This document shows, in pieces, positions 38,583 through 50,900 of a stretch of DNA of 64,000 nucleotides. This DNA is from Roseovarius sp. (GTDB lineage: Bacteria; Pseudomonadota; Alphaproteobacteria; Rhodobacterales; Rhodobacteraceae). Within the stretch, counting starts at the first letter, position 1; every line of letters starts with the position of its first letter. The DNA is taken from assembly GCF_030373445.1 (NCBI RefSeq), contig NZ_JAUCYU010000003.1:372001-436000 (forward strand), in the 5' to 3' direction. Under the pieces are notes generated by a model that was not told the DNA's origin, searched no databases, and worked only from the letters and a program-made list of their open reading frames with translations. The position numbers and the translations under genes are program-made.

Positions 38583-39422
38583 ATGATCGACTTCCTCAAA
38601 CGCTTCTCCCGCAACCGCGGCGCGCTCTTCGGGATGGTCATCCTGACCATCGTGATCCTGCTCGCGATCTTCGCCCCGCTGATCTACCCCGACAGCCCGT
38701 GGAAGATGGTCCAGCGCCCCTTCCTGCCGCCCTTTTCCACCGATGGCTTCCCGCTGGGCACCGATACTCTGGGCCGCGACGTGGCCGCCGGGCTCGTCCA
38801 CGGCGCCCGCGTCTCGCTCATCGTCGGGCTGGTCTCGACCCTCGTGGCCCTGCTGATCGGCGTGCCGCTCGGCGCCTTCGCCGGCTTCTACGGCGGAATC
38901 GTCGATGACGGCGCCATGCGCTTTACCGAGTTCTTCCAAACCATCCCCAACTTCGCGCTCGCCATCGTCCTCGTCGCGATCATGGAGCCGACGCTCCCCA
39001 CCATCACGCTCGCCATCGCCATCGTCAGCTGGCCCCCCGTCGCCCGCCTCGTCCGGGCCGAGGTGCTCTCCTTGCGAAAACGCGAATTCGTCGATGCCGC
39101 GCGTCTGGCAGGCCTGTCGAACATCCGCATCCTCTTCGGCCACGTCCTTCCCAACGCCATGTCGCCGATCATCGTCATGGCCTCGCTGATGGTCGCCACC
39201 GCGATCCTGCTGGAAAGCTCGCTCTCCTTCCTCGGCCTCGGCGACCCCAACATCATGAGCTGGGGCTACATGATCGGCGCCGCCCGCACCGTGATCCGCA
39301 CGGCATGGTGGCTCAGCTTCATCCCCGGCGTCGCCATCCTCCTGACGGTGTTGTCGCTCAACCTCATCGGCGAGGGGCTCAACGATGCCCTGAACCCCCG
39401 GCTGGCACGGAAGGGGCGCTGA
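38583..39422 (+). CDS. Dpp/Opp-type ABC transporter permease (DppC-like)
   Basis: FPLGTDTLGRDVAAGLVHGARVSLIVGLVSTLVALLIGVPLGAFAGFYGG; EFVDAARLAGLSNIRILFGHVLPN. Confidence 0.94.
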   Translation: MIDFLKRFSRNRGALFGMVILTIVILLAIFAPLIYPDSPWKMVQRPFLPPFSTDGFPLGTDTLGRDVAAGLVHGARVSLIVGLVSTLVALLIGVPLGAFAGFYGGIVDDGAMRFTEFFQTIPNFALAIVLVAIMEPTLPTITLAIAIVSWPPVARLVRAEVLSLRKREFVDAARLAGLSNIRILFGHVLPNAMSPIIVMASLMVATAILLESSLSFLGLGDPNIMSWGYMIGAARTVIRTAWWLSFIPGVAILLTVLSLNLIGEGLNDALNPRLARKGR

Positions 39423-39424
39423 TC

Positions 39425-41040
<1,616 letters not shown>

Positions 41041-41047
<7 letters not shown>

Positions 41048-41220
41048 GGCCCGCCCTGACGTTGAGGAGCCGCGCATCGACGGGCCGTGGTACGGCGAAC
41101 CAACGATGGTCGCTGCCACTTTATCCCTGCCAAGCACATACTACCCAAGAGCGTGGCACTCCGACCGCAAAATCGCCGTGCCGTGGGTACGGCCCGTAGA
41201 TGCGCGGCGGGCTAAAGCCC
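41041..41220. repeat. Long nested imperfect palindrome (~140-180 bp)
   Basis: CCGCGCATCGACGGGCCGT (41070-41088) vs reverse complement of 41189-41207, 18/19. Inner arms 41089-41098/41173-41182 and 41108-41119/41153-41166; outer arms 41041-41055/41206-41220, 12/15. Confidence 0.7.
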
Positions 41221-41280
41221 TTTGTTCCGCGCAGGCGCTTCATGGATATGTCCGTAGTGGGCCCGGTAAAGACCCTAACC

Positions 41281-41904
41281 CTACCCCGCCCTCAACTCCG
41301 CCACCTGCTGCTCCACATACTGCGCCATCAGCGCCTCCGCCGAGGCGCCGAACATCCGGATCCGCCCGGTGTGCAGCAACAGCAACAAGCCCGTGGCATG
41401 GGCAAAGATATTCACCATCGACAGCCCCGCCGCCTCCTCCCCCGCGCCCATATCCCTCGCTGCCGCCGCCAGCGGCCGCAATGCCCCCTCCAGCGCCGCG
41501 TTCAGCTCGCGGTCGGTCTCCCGGTCGAGCCCGGCGGGTTTCATGCCCCCGCGAAACAGGTAGAACCCCAGGTCCAGCTCGCTCGGGTTCGCCGCGTAAT
41601 ACCCGAAGAACGCCATCCCGGCCGCACGAAACCGCGCCTCTGCCGTGTCGGCCCCCGTCACCGCCGCCGCCACGCTCTCCCCCAGCGACGCCAATGAACT
41701 CCGCAGCAACTCCGCGTAAATCGCCTCCTTCGACGGGAAATGGAAATACAGCGCCGCCGGCGTATACCCCGCCTTCGTCGCGATCGCCCGCAGGCTCGCC
41801 TTCTCCAGCCCGTCCTCGGCAAATGCCTCCCGCGCGGCATCCAGGATATGCTGCCGCTTGCTCTCCGCCAGCCGTCTCTGCCGTGCCGCCTTCCGATCGT
41901 CCAA
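41281..41904 (-). CDS. TetR family transcriptional regulator
   Basis: QRRLAESKRQHILDAAREAFAEDGLEKASLRAIATKAGYTPAALYFHFPSKEAIYAELL. Confidence 0.94.
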   Translation of the reverse strand: MDDRKAARQRRLAESKRQHILDAAREAFAEDGLEKASLRAIATKAGYTPAALYFHFPSKEAIYAELLRSSLASLGESVAAAVTGADTAEARFRAAGMAFFGYYAANPSELDLGFYLFRGGMKPAGLDRETDRELNAALEGALRPLAAAARDMGAGEEAAGLSMVNIFAHATGLLLLLHTGRIRMFGASAEALMAQYVEQQVAELRAG

Positions 41905-41921
41905 GACGCGCCTCCAATTCG

Positions 41922-41949
41922 AACACTTGACGTAAAATCTAACAGTGTT
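41922..41949. promoter_or_regulatory. Candidate TetR operator region
   Basis: AACACT-N16-AGTGTT, with an overlapping GTAAAA...TTTTAC dyad (41932-41959), between divergent tetR and the downstream operon. Confidence 0.4.
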
Positions 41950-42005
41950 TAATTTTTACCGCAACCCAGGCTCTCACGCCCCGGCACCCAAGGGAGGACC
42001 ACCTC

Positions 42006-43538
42006 ATGCTGATGACCGCGCAAGACTACCGCGAATCCCTTCGCGCCTATTCCCCACGCGTCTTCATCGACGGCGACCGCATCGACAGCGTCGCCGACGA
42101 ACCCCGCCTCGCCCCCGGCATCAACGGCGTCGGCATCACCTACGATTTCGCCCACCGGCCCGAGTCCGAACGCCTGCTCACCGCCACCCAGTCGACCAGC
42201 GGCAAGACGGTCAACCGCATGCTCCACATCAACGAGTCGAGCGACGACCTCCTGCAAAAGCTCGAAGCCGTCCGCCTTGTCTGCAAGGTCTCCGGCTGCG
42301 CCCAGCGCTACCTCAGCCACGACGCCCTGAACGGCATCTACCAGGCCACCCACCGCACCGATGCCACCCACGGCACCGACTATGCGCAACGCTTCATGGC
42401 ATACCTCCATGACGTGCAGGACCGCGACCTCACCCTCGGCGTCGCCATGACCGACGCCAAGGGCGACCGCTCCAAGCGTCCCGGCCAGCAAGCCAACCCC
42501 GATGTCTATGTCCACATCAAGGAACGCCGCGCCGACGGCATCGTCATCCGCGGCACAAAGGCCATCGTCACCGGCGCGCCCTACATGCACGAATTCCTCG
42601 TCATGCCCTGCCGCACCCATACGGCGGAAGACGCCGATTATGCCGTCTGCTGCGCCGTCCCCGTCGATGCCGAGGGCGTGACCATCGTCGCCAAACCCGC
42701 AGGCCGCCCCGGTGAAGCGGCGGCGAAATTCTCCGCCCGCTACGGCCAGTCCACCGGCGTGGTGATCTTCGACGACGTCTTCGTGCCGCATGACCGAGTC
42801 TTCCTCGCCGGCGAGACGACCGAGGGCGGCTACCTCACCACCTCCTACGCCACCCATCACCGCCATTCCTGCATCGGCGCCCGCGCGGGCTTCGGCGACC
42901 TGCTCATCGGCGCCGGCGCCATGATGGTCGACGCCAACGGCCTCGACGTCGACCGCCACGCCCATATCCGCGATGCCATGGTCGACCTGATCACCATCAC
43001 CGAAAGCTTCTACGCCTGCGGCGTCGCGGCCTCGGTCTATTGCGAAAGCGACCCGGCCGGCTCGGTCATGCCAGACGCCGTCTTCTCCAACATCGGCAAG
43101 CTGCTGCTCGCCACCAAGATCTACGACATGCACCGCGTCGCCCACTACGTCTCCGGCGGCCTGATCGTCGCCCTCCCCGGCCCCGACGAGGATCACAACC
43201 CCGAAACCCGCGCCGACCTCACCGCCGTCCTCGGCGGCCGCCCCGACATCCCGGCGGAACGCCGCATGGAAATCTCCCGCATGATCGAAGACCTCACCGT
43301 CTCCAACCAGGGCAACTGGTACTCCGTCATCTCCCTCCACGGCGGCGGCTCGCCCGAAGCCATGAAGCGCGAGATCTGGCGCAACTACCCCGTCGCCGAA
43401 CGGCAGGAGCTGGTCTCCGACCTGATGGACCGCGGCGTTCTGGCCGAAGGCCGCAAGGTCTCCCGCCAGCCGGGCCGCTGCTGCGCCACCGGCTGCCAGC
43501 CGCCCGAGAAAATCTCCACCACCGAAGCCGCGGAATGA
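42006..43538 (+). CDS. 4-hydroxybutyryl-CoA dehydratase / HpaB-family flavoprotein
   Basis: 510 aa; LTLGVAMTDAKGDRSKRPGQQANPDVYVHIKERRADGIVIRGTKAIVTGAPYMHEFLVMPCR; HHRHSCIGARAGFGDLLIGAGAMM. Confidence 0.85.
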   Translation: MLMTAQDYRESLRAYSPRVFIDGDRIDSVADEPRLAPGINGVGITYDFAHRPESERLLTATQSTSGKTVNRMLHINESSDDLLQKLEAVRLVCKVSGCAQRYLSHDALNGIYQATHRTDATHGTDYAQRFMAYLHDVQDRDLTLGVAMTDAKGDRSKRPGQQANPDVYVHIKERRADGIVIRGTKAIVTGAPYMHEFLVMPCRTHTAEDADYAVCCAVPVDAEGVTIVAKPAGRPGEAAAKFSARYGQSTGVVIFDDVFVPHDRVFLAGETTEGGYLTTSYATHHRHSCIGARAGFGDLLIGAGAMMVDANGLDVDRHAHIRDAMVDLITITESFYACGVAASVYCESDPAGSVMPDAVFSNIGKLLLATKIYDMHRVAHYVSGGLIVALPGPDEDHNPETRADLTAVLGGRPDIPAERRMEISRMIEDLTVSNQGNWYSVISLHGGGSPEAMKREIWRNYPVAERQELVSDLMDRGVLAEGRKVSRQPGRCCATGCQPPEKISTTEAAE

Positions 43539-45220
43539 CCCCCATGCCCGATACCTTCACCACCCACGAAGTCCGCAACCAGGCCCGCCCCGCCACCGGG
43601 TTCAACGCCTTCACCGGCGACACCGTCCTGCGCGAGGCCATCGCCCGCGAAGCCCCCTGGGCCGCCGACAAATGCGCCGCCCTCGGCGCCATGGCGGGCG
43701 ACGAACACGTGCAGGAGCTGGCCCACCTCGCCAACCGCCATGCGCCCGAGCTGAAGACCCATGACCGCTTCGGCAACCGCATCGACTGGGTCGAGTTCCA
43801 CCAAAGCTGGCACGACCTCATGTCGCTGGCGTGGAAGCACGAGGTGCCCAACCTCGCCTGGCGCACCAACCAGCAGAACGGCCATTACGCCCGCGCCGTC
43901 CTCTCCTATGTCTGGAACCAGGTCGAACAGGGCACCGGCTGCCCCACCGGAATGGCCTACGCCTCCTATGCCGGGTTCGAAGCCGAACCGGCCCTCGGCA
44001 TCTGGGCCGAAAAGGTCAAGGGCACCGAGTACGAGTTCAGCCGCCGCGAAGTCGCCGACAAACCCTCCGTCGTCATCGGCTACGGCATGACCGAGAAACA
44101 GGGCGGCTCCGACCTGCGCGAAACCCAGACCACGGCCCGCTTCCTCCATACCGAGGACTACCACGGCAAACCCGCCCACTGGTACGAACTGACCGGGCAT
44201 AAATGGTTCTGCTCCGTCCCCCAATCCGACGGCTTCTTCACGCTCGCCAAGGTCGATGGCGGCGTGACCTGCTTCTTCCTGCCCCGCACCCTGCCCGACG
44301 GAAGCTACAACCGCTTCAACATCCAGCGGCTCAAGGACAAGGCCGGCAACCGCTCCAACGCCTCCTCCGAGGTGGAATACAACGGCACCCTCGCCATCCG
44401 CGTGGGCGAGGAGGGCAAGGGCATCCGCGAGATCCTCTCGCATTCCCACCTCACCCGGCTCGACTTCGCCATAGGCTCCGCCGGGCTCATGCGCCAGATG
44501 CTCACCCTCTCCATGACCCACACCTCCACCCGCACCGCCTTCGGCACCTCCATCGCCGACCGCCCGATGATGACCAGCGTGCTGGCCGACATGGCGGTCG
44601 AGACCGAGGCCTGCACCCTGATGGCGCTCCGCGTCGCCAAGGCCACCGACCGGCTGGCCGAGGACGCGCATGACCGCCTCCTCGCCCGTCTCGCCACGCC
44701 CGCGGCCAAGTACTTCAACTGCTCCCGCGTGCCCGCCATCGCCAACGAGGCGCTGCAATGCCACGGCGGCAACGGCTTCATCGAGGAAAACCCGATGGCC
44801 CGCCTCTACCGCGAGGCGCCGCTCAACTCGATCTGGGAAGGCACCGCCAACATGATGTGCATGGACGTCCGCCGTGCCATGCTGAAAGACCCCGCCACCA
44901 TCGACGCCCTGCATGACGAGGTGGCACCGCTCAAGGGGGACGACGACCGCTTCGACGCCATGATCCGCCACACCGACGGCCTCATCGACGCGGCCCGGGA
45001 AGACGAATTCTATGCCCGCCCCATGACCGAGGCCGTCGCCCGCCTCCTGCAGGGCGCCGAGCTTCTCCGCGCCAGCACGCAGGAGGTGGCGGATACCTTC
45101 CTCACCACCCGCACCCCCGGCACGCCGGGCACATGGGGCGCGCATTTCGGCACCCTCGCCCGGCCCGTCACGCAGGCCACGGCGAAAACCATCATGGACA
45201 GGGCGATGGTCACCGACTGA
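43535..45220 (+). CDS. Acyl-CoA dehydrogenase, AidB-like
   Basis: VVIGYGMTEKQGGSDLRETQTTA, LTGHKWFCSVPQSDGFFTLAKVDGG, LQCHGGNGFIEENPMARLYREAPLNSIWEGTANMMCMDVRRAM; ATGA overlap. Confidence 0.92.
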   Translation: MTPMPDTFTTHEVRNQARPATGFNAFTGDTVLREAIAREAPWAADKCAALGAMAGDEHVQELAHLANRHAPELKTHDRFGNRIDWVEFHQSWHDLMSLAWKHEVPNLAWRTNQQNGHYARAVLSYVWNQVEQGTGCPTGMAYASYAGFEAEPALGIWAEKVKGTEYEFSRREVADKPSVVIGYGMTEKQGGSDLRETQTTARFLHTEDYHGKPAHWYELTGHKWFCSVPQSDGFFTLAKVDGGVTCFFLPRTLPDGSYNRFNIQRLKDKAGNRSNASSEVEYNGTLAIRVGEEGKGIREILSHSHLTRLDFAIGSAGLMRQMLTLSMTHTSTRTAFGTSIADRPMMTSVLADMAVETEACTLMALRVAKATDRLAEDAHDRLLARLATPAAKYFNCSRVPAIANEALQCHGGNGFIEENPMARLYREAPLNSIWEGTANMMCMDVRRAMLKDPATIDALHDEVAPLKGDDDRFDAMIRHTDGLIDAAREDEFYARPMTEAVARLLQGAELLRASTQEVADTFLTTRTPGTPGTWGAHFGTLARPVTQATAKTIMDRAMVTD

Positions 45221-45224
45221 CCCC

Positions 45225-46619
45225 TCAGCCCAGTACCAGCCCGAACAACAGCACCCACCCCGTCAGGATCGAGGTCGCGACGAGGAAATACACCCCGTTC
45301 CAGCGCAGCCCCACATGGGTTGCGCTGACCCCGCCGAACGACCCGATCAGCAGCGTCGTCGCCGTGAAGGGCGAGGTCGCCCCGCTCATCGCCCAGCCCG
45401 CGGTGATCGCCGCCACCATCGCGGCCGGCGGAATGCCCAACGCCTCGGGGCTGGGAAACAGCGGCGAGATCAGCGTCACCGCCAGGATCGGGTTCATCCC
45501 GAACTGCCCCAGCACCGGCACGATCCAGACAAGGATCACCAGCACCGCCCAAGTCGGCAAGGCCTCCGGTGAAAACCCCAGCGACATCAGCAACGGCTGC
45601 AACACCGGCGCACCCACCGTGCCGATATAACCCGCCATCATCAGCAGCACGATCTCGCCCCGGTAGCCCGGCAACTCTCCGGTGACATACCCCCGCGCCC
45701 GTCCGCGCAAGCTGCCCTCCCGGCCCAGCCCGACCCGCTGGATCACCGCCCAGACCGCCGCGATCGCCGGCACCACCACCATCACCACGCCCACGACCCG
45801 GATACCGGTCAGGAAATGCGCCCCCGACACCATCCCGGCCAGCAGGAACAACAGCAACACCAGCGGCAGCATCAGGCTCCACGACCCCTCCACCTCCCGC
45901 TTCGGCGCCGGCCGGCCCAGCCGTGGCTTGAAGATCGAATCCATCGCCCATCCGGTCATCGTGATGATCACCGCCGATATCACGCCCGGCACCGCCGCCC
46001 CGGCCCAGCTCGCACCGGGGATAAGCGCCGTGGTGATCGCCAGCGAAAACGCCAGCGGCGACCAAGGCAGCGAGGCGATGAACCCCCGCTGGATCGCCAA
46101 CAGCATCCGCCGCGTCCGGTGCCCCCGGATCACCGGGTCGGCCTCTGCCCGCGCCGCGTTCGATGCCAGGCTCCCCAGAAGCGAGATCGACCCGTAATTG
46201 ATCAAGAGCGCAAAGAGGTGCCCGCCAATCGTCAACGCCCCGTAGCGCCGCCCCGGCGGCTGCGCGGCAAGGAACGCCCCGCCCTTCCGCAGCGCGGGCG
46301 AGGTCTCCGCCACGTTCCGCAGGGTCGACAGCGCCACGAAAAACGCCGCCACGAAGGCCGCCTTCTCCAGCCCCCGCCGCGCATGGCCCAGCCAGTCCTC
46401 CCCGGTCAGCGCCAGCCACAGCGTCAGCGCGAGGCCCACGAGGATGAACGCCTTCCGCGTCAGCCGGACATTCAAACCCAGCAGCAGCAGGACCAGAAGC
46501 GACAGCCCCTCGATGATCCCCCCCGGCACGCCTGCGCCCCATTCCCTTGCCGCGAACAGCGCCGTCAGCACGATCAGAAGCCCGGCGGCGGCACGGTCGA
46601 TAAGGGGGTTCGGGGTCAT
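45225..46619 (-). CDS. Polytopic membrane protein, putative transporter
   Basis: MTPNPLIDRAAAGLLIVLTALFAAREWGAG... many hydrophobic segments; GWAMSGATSPFTATTLLIGSFGG. Confidence 0.7.
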   Translation of the reverse strand: MTPNPLIDRAAAGLLIVLTALFAAREWGAGVPGGIIEGLSLLVLLLLGLNVRLTRKAFILVGLALTLWLALTGEDWLGHARRGLEKAAFVAAFFVALSTLRNVAETSPALRKGGAFLAAQPPGRRYGALTIGGHLFALLINYGSISLLGSLASNAARAEADPVIRGHRTRRMLLAIQRGFIASLPWSPLAFSLAITTALIPGASWAGAAVPGVISAVIITMTGWAMDSIFKPRLGRPAPKREVEGSWSLMLPLVLLLFLLAGMVSGAHFLTGIRVVGVVMVVVPAIAAVWAVIQRVGLGREGSLRGRARGYVTGELPGYRGEIVLLMMAGYIGTVGAPVLQPLLMSLGFSPEALPTWAVLVILVWIVPVLGQFGMNPILAVTLISPLFPSPEALGIPPAAMVAAITAGWAMSGATSPFTATTLLIGSFGGVSATHVGLRWNGVYFLVATSILTGWVLLFGLVLG

Positions 46620-46863
46620 CGGGCTCGGGGATGTCGCGAAAGGGGCATGACCCGCTTTAATCCCCTCGCCCGGCATCGCCAAGGGCCCGGCGCAACATCG
46701 GCGGGTTCTGCCGGAATTATGGGCATTTGCGCCGATCCGCCCTGCCGCCATTCGGCCCTGCGACCGGATCGTGCTATGCTGCACCGGCCCGCCCGCCCGA
46801 ATACGTGACGGATCGTCATTTCGGACTAGTTGCAGCCCAGACCCGGACCGCAGGGAACAGCCG

Positions 46864-47973
46864 TTGAAGAAAACCGCCTTCTGGAAACAAGCCCTCGTCT
46901 CCGCCGTTCTCATCGGCGGCGCCGTGCTGGCATGGCAGAACCGCGACGACCTGCGCAGCCTCTGGGCCTCCGCCACCAACCCCGGCCAGCGGCAGGCCGA
47001 GGTCGAAGCCCAGGGCCCCGGCACCCCCGTCATCGTCGCCGACGTCCGGCAGGTGCAGGACGACCTCGCCTTCTCCGCCATCGGCACCGGCTTCGCCCTG
47101 CGCTCGGTCACCCTGCGCGCCCCTTCCTCGGGCGAAGTGACGGCGCTCGACATTGCCCCCGGCGCCAAGTTCGCCGCCGGCGACACGCTGATGCAGCTCG
47201 ACGACACCGACGAACGCCTCGCCGTCGCCCTGGCCGAGGCCCGCCTCGAACGCGCCACCTCCGAACGCGACCGCTACCAGGCGCTGCAGGACACCGGCGC
47301 CGCCGCCACCGCCCGCTTCGAACAGGCCCAGACCGATTTCAAGGTCGCGCAGATCGAGCTCGACCAGGCCCGCGCCGACCTCGCCGACCGCACCCTGCGC
47401 GCGCCCTTCGACGGCGTCACCGGCCTCGCCTCGGTGGAAACCGGCGACCGGATCGCCACGGATGAGACCGTCTCCAGCTTCGACGACCGTAGCCGCATCC
47501 TCGTCGAGTTCGACCTCCCCGAGGCGCTGCTCGGCCGCATCGAGATCGGCCAGCCCGTCACCGCCAGCACCCCGGCGGTCGAAGACCGCAGCTTCGACGG
47601 AGAGATCACCGCCATCGACAGCCGCGTCGACGTCTCCACCCGCACCGCTCGCATCCGCGCCGCCATCGACAACGCCGCCGATGTCCTCCGCCCCGGCGCC
47701 TCCTTCAGCCTCCGGATCGACCTGCCCGGCAAGACCTACCCCGCCGTGCCCGAACTCGCCCTGCAATTCTCCCGCGGAGAGCTCAACCTCTGGCGAGTCA
47801 CCGACGGCACCGCCGAACAGGTCACCGTCCGCCTCGTCCGCCGCCGCGAGGGGCTCGTTATCGTCGACGGCCCCATTGCCGAAGGCGACCACATCGTCGT
47901 CGAGGGCACCCAGCGCCTGCGCGAGGGCGCCCCCGTCAACGTCCTCAACACCGCCACGGATGGCAGCTCATGA
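46864..47973 (+). CDS. RND efflux periplasmic adaptor (HlyD/MFP family); predicted TTG start
   Basis: VTLRAPSSGEVTALDIAPGAKFAAGDTLMQLDDTDE...ARADLADRTLRAPFDGVTGLASVETGD. Confidence 0.9.
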   Translation: MKKTAFWKQALVSAVLIGGAVLAWQNRDDLRSLWASATNPGQRQAEVEAQGPGTPVIVADVRQVQDDLAFSAIGTGFALRSVTLRAPSSGEVTALDIAPGAKFAAGDTLMQLDDTDERLAVALAEARLERATSERDRYQALQDTGAAATARFEQAQTDFKVAQIELDQARADLADRTLRAPFDGVTGLASVETGDRIATDETVSSFDDRSRILVEFDLPEALLGRIEIGQPVTASTPAVEDRSFDGEITAIDSRVDVSTRTARIRAAIDNAADVLRPGASFSLRIDLPGKTYPAVPELALQFSRGELNLWRVTDGTAEQVTVRLVRRREGLVIVDGPIAEGDHIVVEGTQRLREGAPVNVLNTATDGSS

Positions 47974-50900
47974 CCCCCGGCGGCCGCGGCCTCTCCGACA
48001 TCAGCGTCCGCCGCCCCTACCTCGCGGCGGTGATGAGCCTTCTCATCATGATCGCCGGCATCGGCGCGCTCTGGGGCATCGAGGTGCGCGAGCTTCCCGA
48101 TGTCGACCGCCCCATCGTCTCGGTCCGCGCCAACTATCCCGGCGCCTCCCCCACCACCATGGATGCTGAAGTCGCCTCGCTGGTCGAGGGCGCCGTCGCC
48201 CGCGTGGCAGGCGTCGAATCCGTCCGCACCTCCTCGGAAGAGGGCAATTTCCGCATGCGGGTCGAATTCAGCCCCTCCCGCGACCTCGCCAACGCCTCCA
48301 ACGACGTGCGCGAAGCCGTCAGCCGCGTGGAAAACCGCCTCCCCGACGGGGTCGAGGATCTCTTCGTCGTCAAGTCCGAGGAAGACGCCGACCCCGTGCT
48401 CGACGTCACCGTCTGGAGCAACGAGCGCTCCATCGATGAGCTCACCCAGCTTGTCGAGGACGCCATCGCGACCGAGTTCACCGCCGTCGACGGCGTGGCC
48501 GAGGTGGTGCTCTTCGGCGACCGCCAGCGCGTCCTCCGCGTCGAGGTCAAACCCGACCGCCTCGCCGCCTTCGGCCTGTCGATCGGCGAGGTGGCCGACA
48601 CGCTCGACTCGGCCCAGTTCGACGTCCCCGTGGGCAGCTTCGCCTCCGGCCCGCTCGAGGTGCTGGTTCGCGCCGACGCCACCGTCGCCGACCCCCGGCG
48701 CATCGAGGACCTGATGCTGCGCGAGGGCGTCCGCCTCGGCGACGTGGCCGATGTCTATTTCGGCCTCGCCACCCCCGACAGCGTCGCCCGCCTCAACGGC
48801 CGCCTCGTGGTCAGCCTCGGCATCGTCCGGCAGGCGCAATCGAACACCGTCCGCATCTCCGACGAGGTCAACCGCGCCATCGACCGGCTCGAAACCCGCT
48901 TCCCCGACCTCGGCTTCCAGGTCACCAGCGACGACGCCGTCTTCATCCGCGGCGCCATCGCCGAGGTGCTCAAGACCCTCGCCGCCGCCTTCTGCATCGT
49001 CATCGCCGTCATCTGGGTCTTCTTCGGCCGTTTCACCGCCACGCTCATCCCCGCCATAGCCATCCCCATCGCGCTGGTCGGCTCCGTCGCCGGTATCTGG
49101 CTGATGGGCTTCTCCATCAACCTCATCACCCTCCTCGCCCTCGTCCTCGCCACCGGCCTCGTGGTCGACGACGCCATCGTCGTCACCGAGAACATCCAGC
49201 GCCGAAGACAGGAAGGCATGGGGCCGAAAGCCGCCGCCGTCCTCGGCGCAGGGCAGGTCTTCTTCGCCGTCATTGCCACCACCCTCACCCTCGTCGCCGT
49301 CTTCGTCCCGATCTCCTTCCTCCCCAGCGACGCCGGCCGCCTCTTCACCGAGTTCGGCTTCGCGCTCGCCATCACCGTCATCATCTCCACCTTCGTGGCG
49401 CTCACCATGTGCCCGATGCTGGCCTCCCTCTCCGACAGCCTCGGCCGCTCCGGCGGGCTCTTCACCGGGCTCGGCCGCCGGCTGATGGCACTCTATGCCG
49501 CGATGATCGGCCCGATGATCCGCGCGCCCCTCGTCACCATCGTCGGCGCCGGCGTGCTCGCCGCCGGCGCCGCCCTCTTCTACGGCGAGCTGGGAGAGGA
49601 ACTGGTCCCGCCGGAAGACCGCGGCATGGTTTCCGTCTGGCTCCAGGGGCCCGACGGCGCGGGCCTCGACTATACCGACCGGCAGGTCGTGAAAGTGGAA
49701 GAGATGCTGCAGCCTTTTGTGGACAACGGCGTCGCCGAGGGCCTCTATTCGATAACCGGCCGCTACGACCTCAACCGCGGCAGCATCGGCGTCCGCCTGA
49801 TCCCGTGGTCCGAACGCACCACCACCCAGGCCGAGATCGAGGACGCACTCCGCGACCAGCTCGACAGCCTGCCCGGCGCCGATCCCCGCATCCGCAGCGG
49901 CAACAGCCTCGGCCTGCGCGGCGGCTCGGGCGGCGGGCTCAGCATCGCGCTGACCGGCCCCAACTACCCCGACATCGCCGCCGCCGCCGATACCTTCGCC
50001 CGCGACCTGGCCGAGGTCACCGGCCTCTCTGGCATCCGCGTTCAGTACCAGGCCACCCAGCCCCAGCTTTCCATCAGCGTCGACCGAGACCGCGCCTCCG
50101 ACCTGCGCGTACCGATCTCCACCCTTTCCGGCACCCTCCGCGCCCTGATCGACGAAGACGAGATTTCCGAGCTCACCATAGATGACGAGGCCGTGCCGAT
50201 CCTCCTGCAATCCGCCGCCGGCGCGGTGCGCGATCCCGCCGACCTGATGAACCTCTACGTCCGCGCCGACACGGGCGACCTCGTCCCCCTCAACCAGATC
50301 GTTTCGCTCAACGAGGAAGGCGTCGCCGCCGAGCTTGACCGCCACGCCCAGCGCCGCGCCATCGAGATCGACGCCTCCGTAGCCCCCGAGGTCACCCTCC
50401 GCGAGGTCATTGACGACGTCCGCGCCCTGTCACAGGAAGGCCTCCCCGACGGCATCGGCCTGATCTTCCTCGGCGAAGCCGCCTCGCTCGACGAAACCTC
50501 CACCGCCATGACCGCCACCTATGTCATCGCGCTCCTCGTCGTATTCCTCGTGCTGCTCGCGCAATTCGAAAGCCTCACCAGCGCCCTCGTCGTCATGACA
50601 ACCGTCCCCTTCGGCGTCTGCGCCGCGATCTACGCCATGCTGCTCACCGGCACCACGATCAATATCTACAGCCAGATCGGCGTGCTGATGCTCATCGGGG
50701 TCATGGCCAAGAACGGCATCCTTCTCGTGGAATTCGCCAACCAGCTCCGCGACCAGGGCCGCTCGGTCCCCGACGCCGCCTACGAGGCCGCGCTGGCCCG
50801 CCTGCGGCCGATCGCCATGACGCTGATCTGTACGGTGATGTCCGGCCTGCCCCTGATCCTCGGCACCGGCCCGGGGGCCGAGGCGCGCGCCTCGATCGGC

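Noticed and set aside
47736-50345. 869-aa minus-strand ORF opposite the RND pump
   Set aside because: G/D/E/A-rich shadow ORF of a clear AcrB-family gene.
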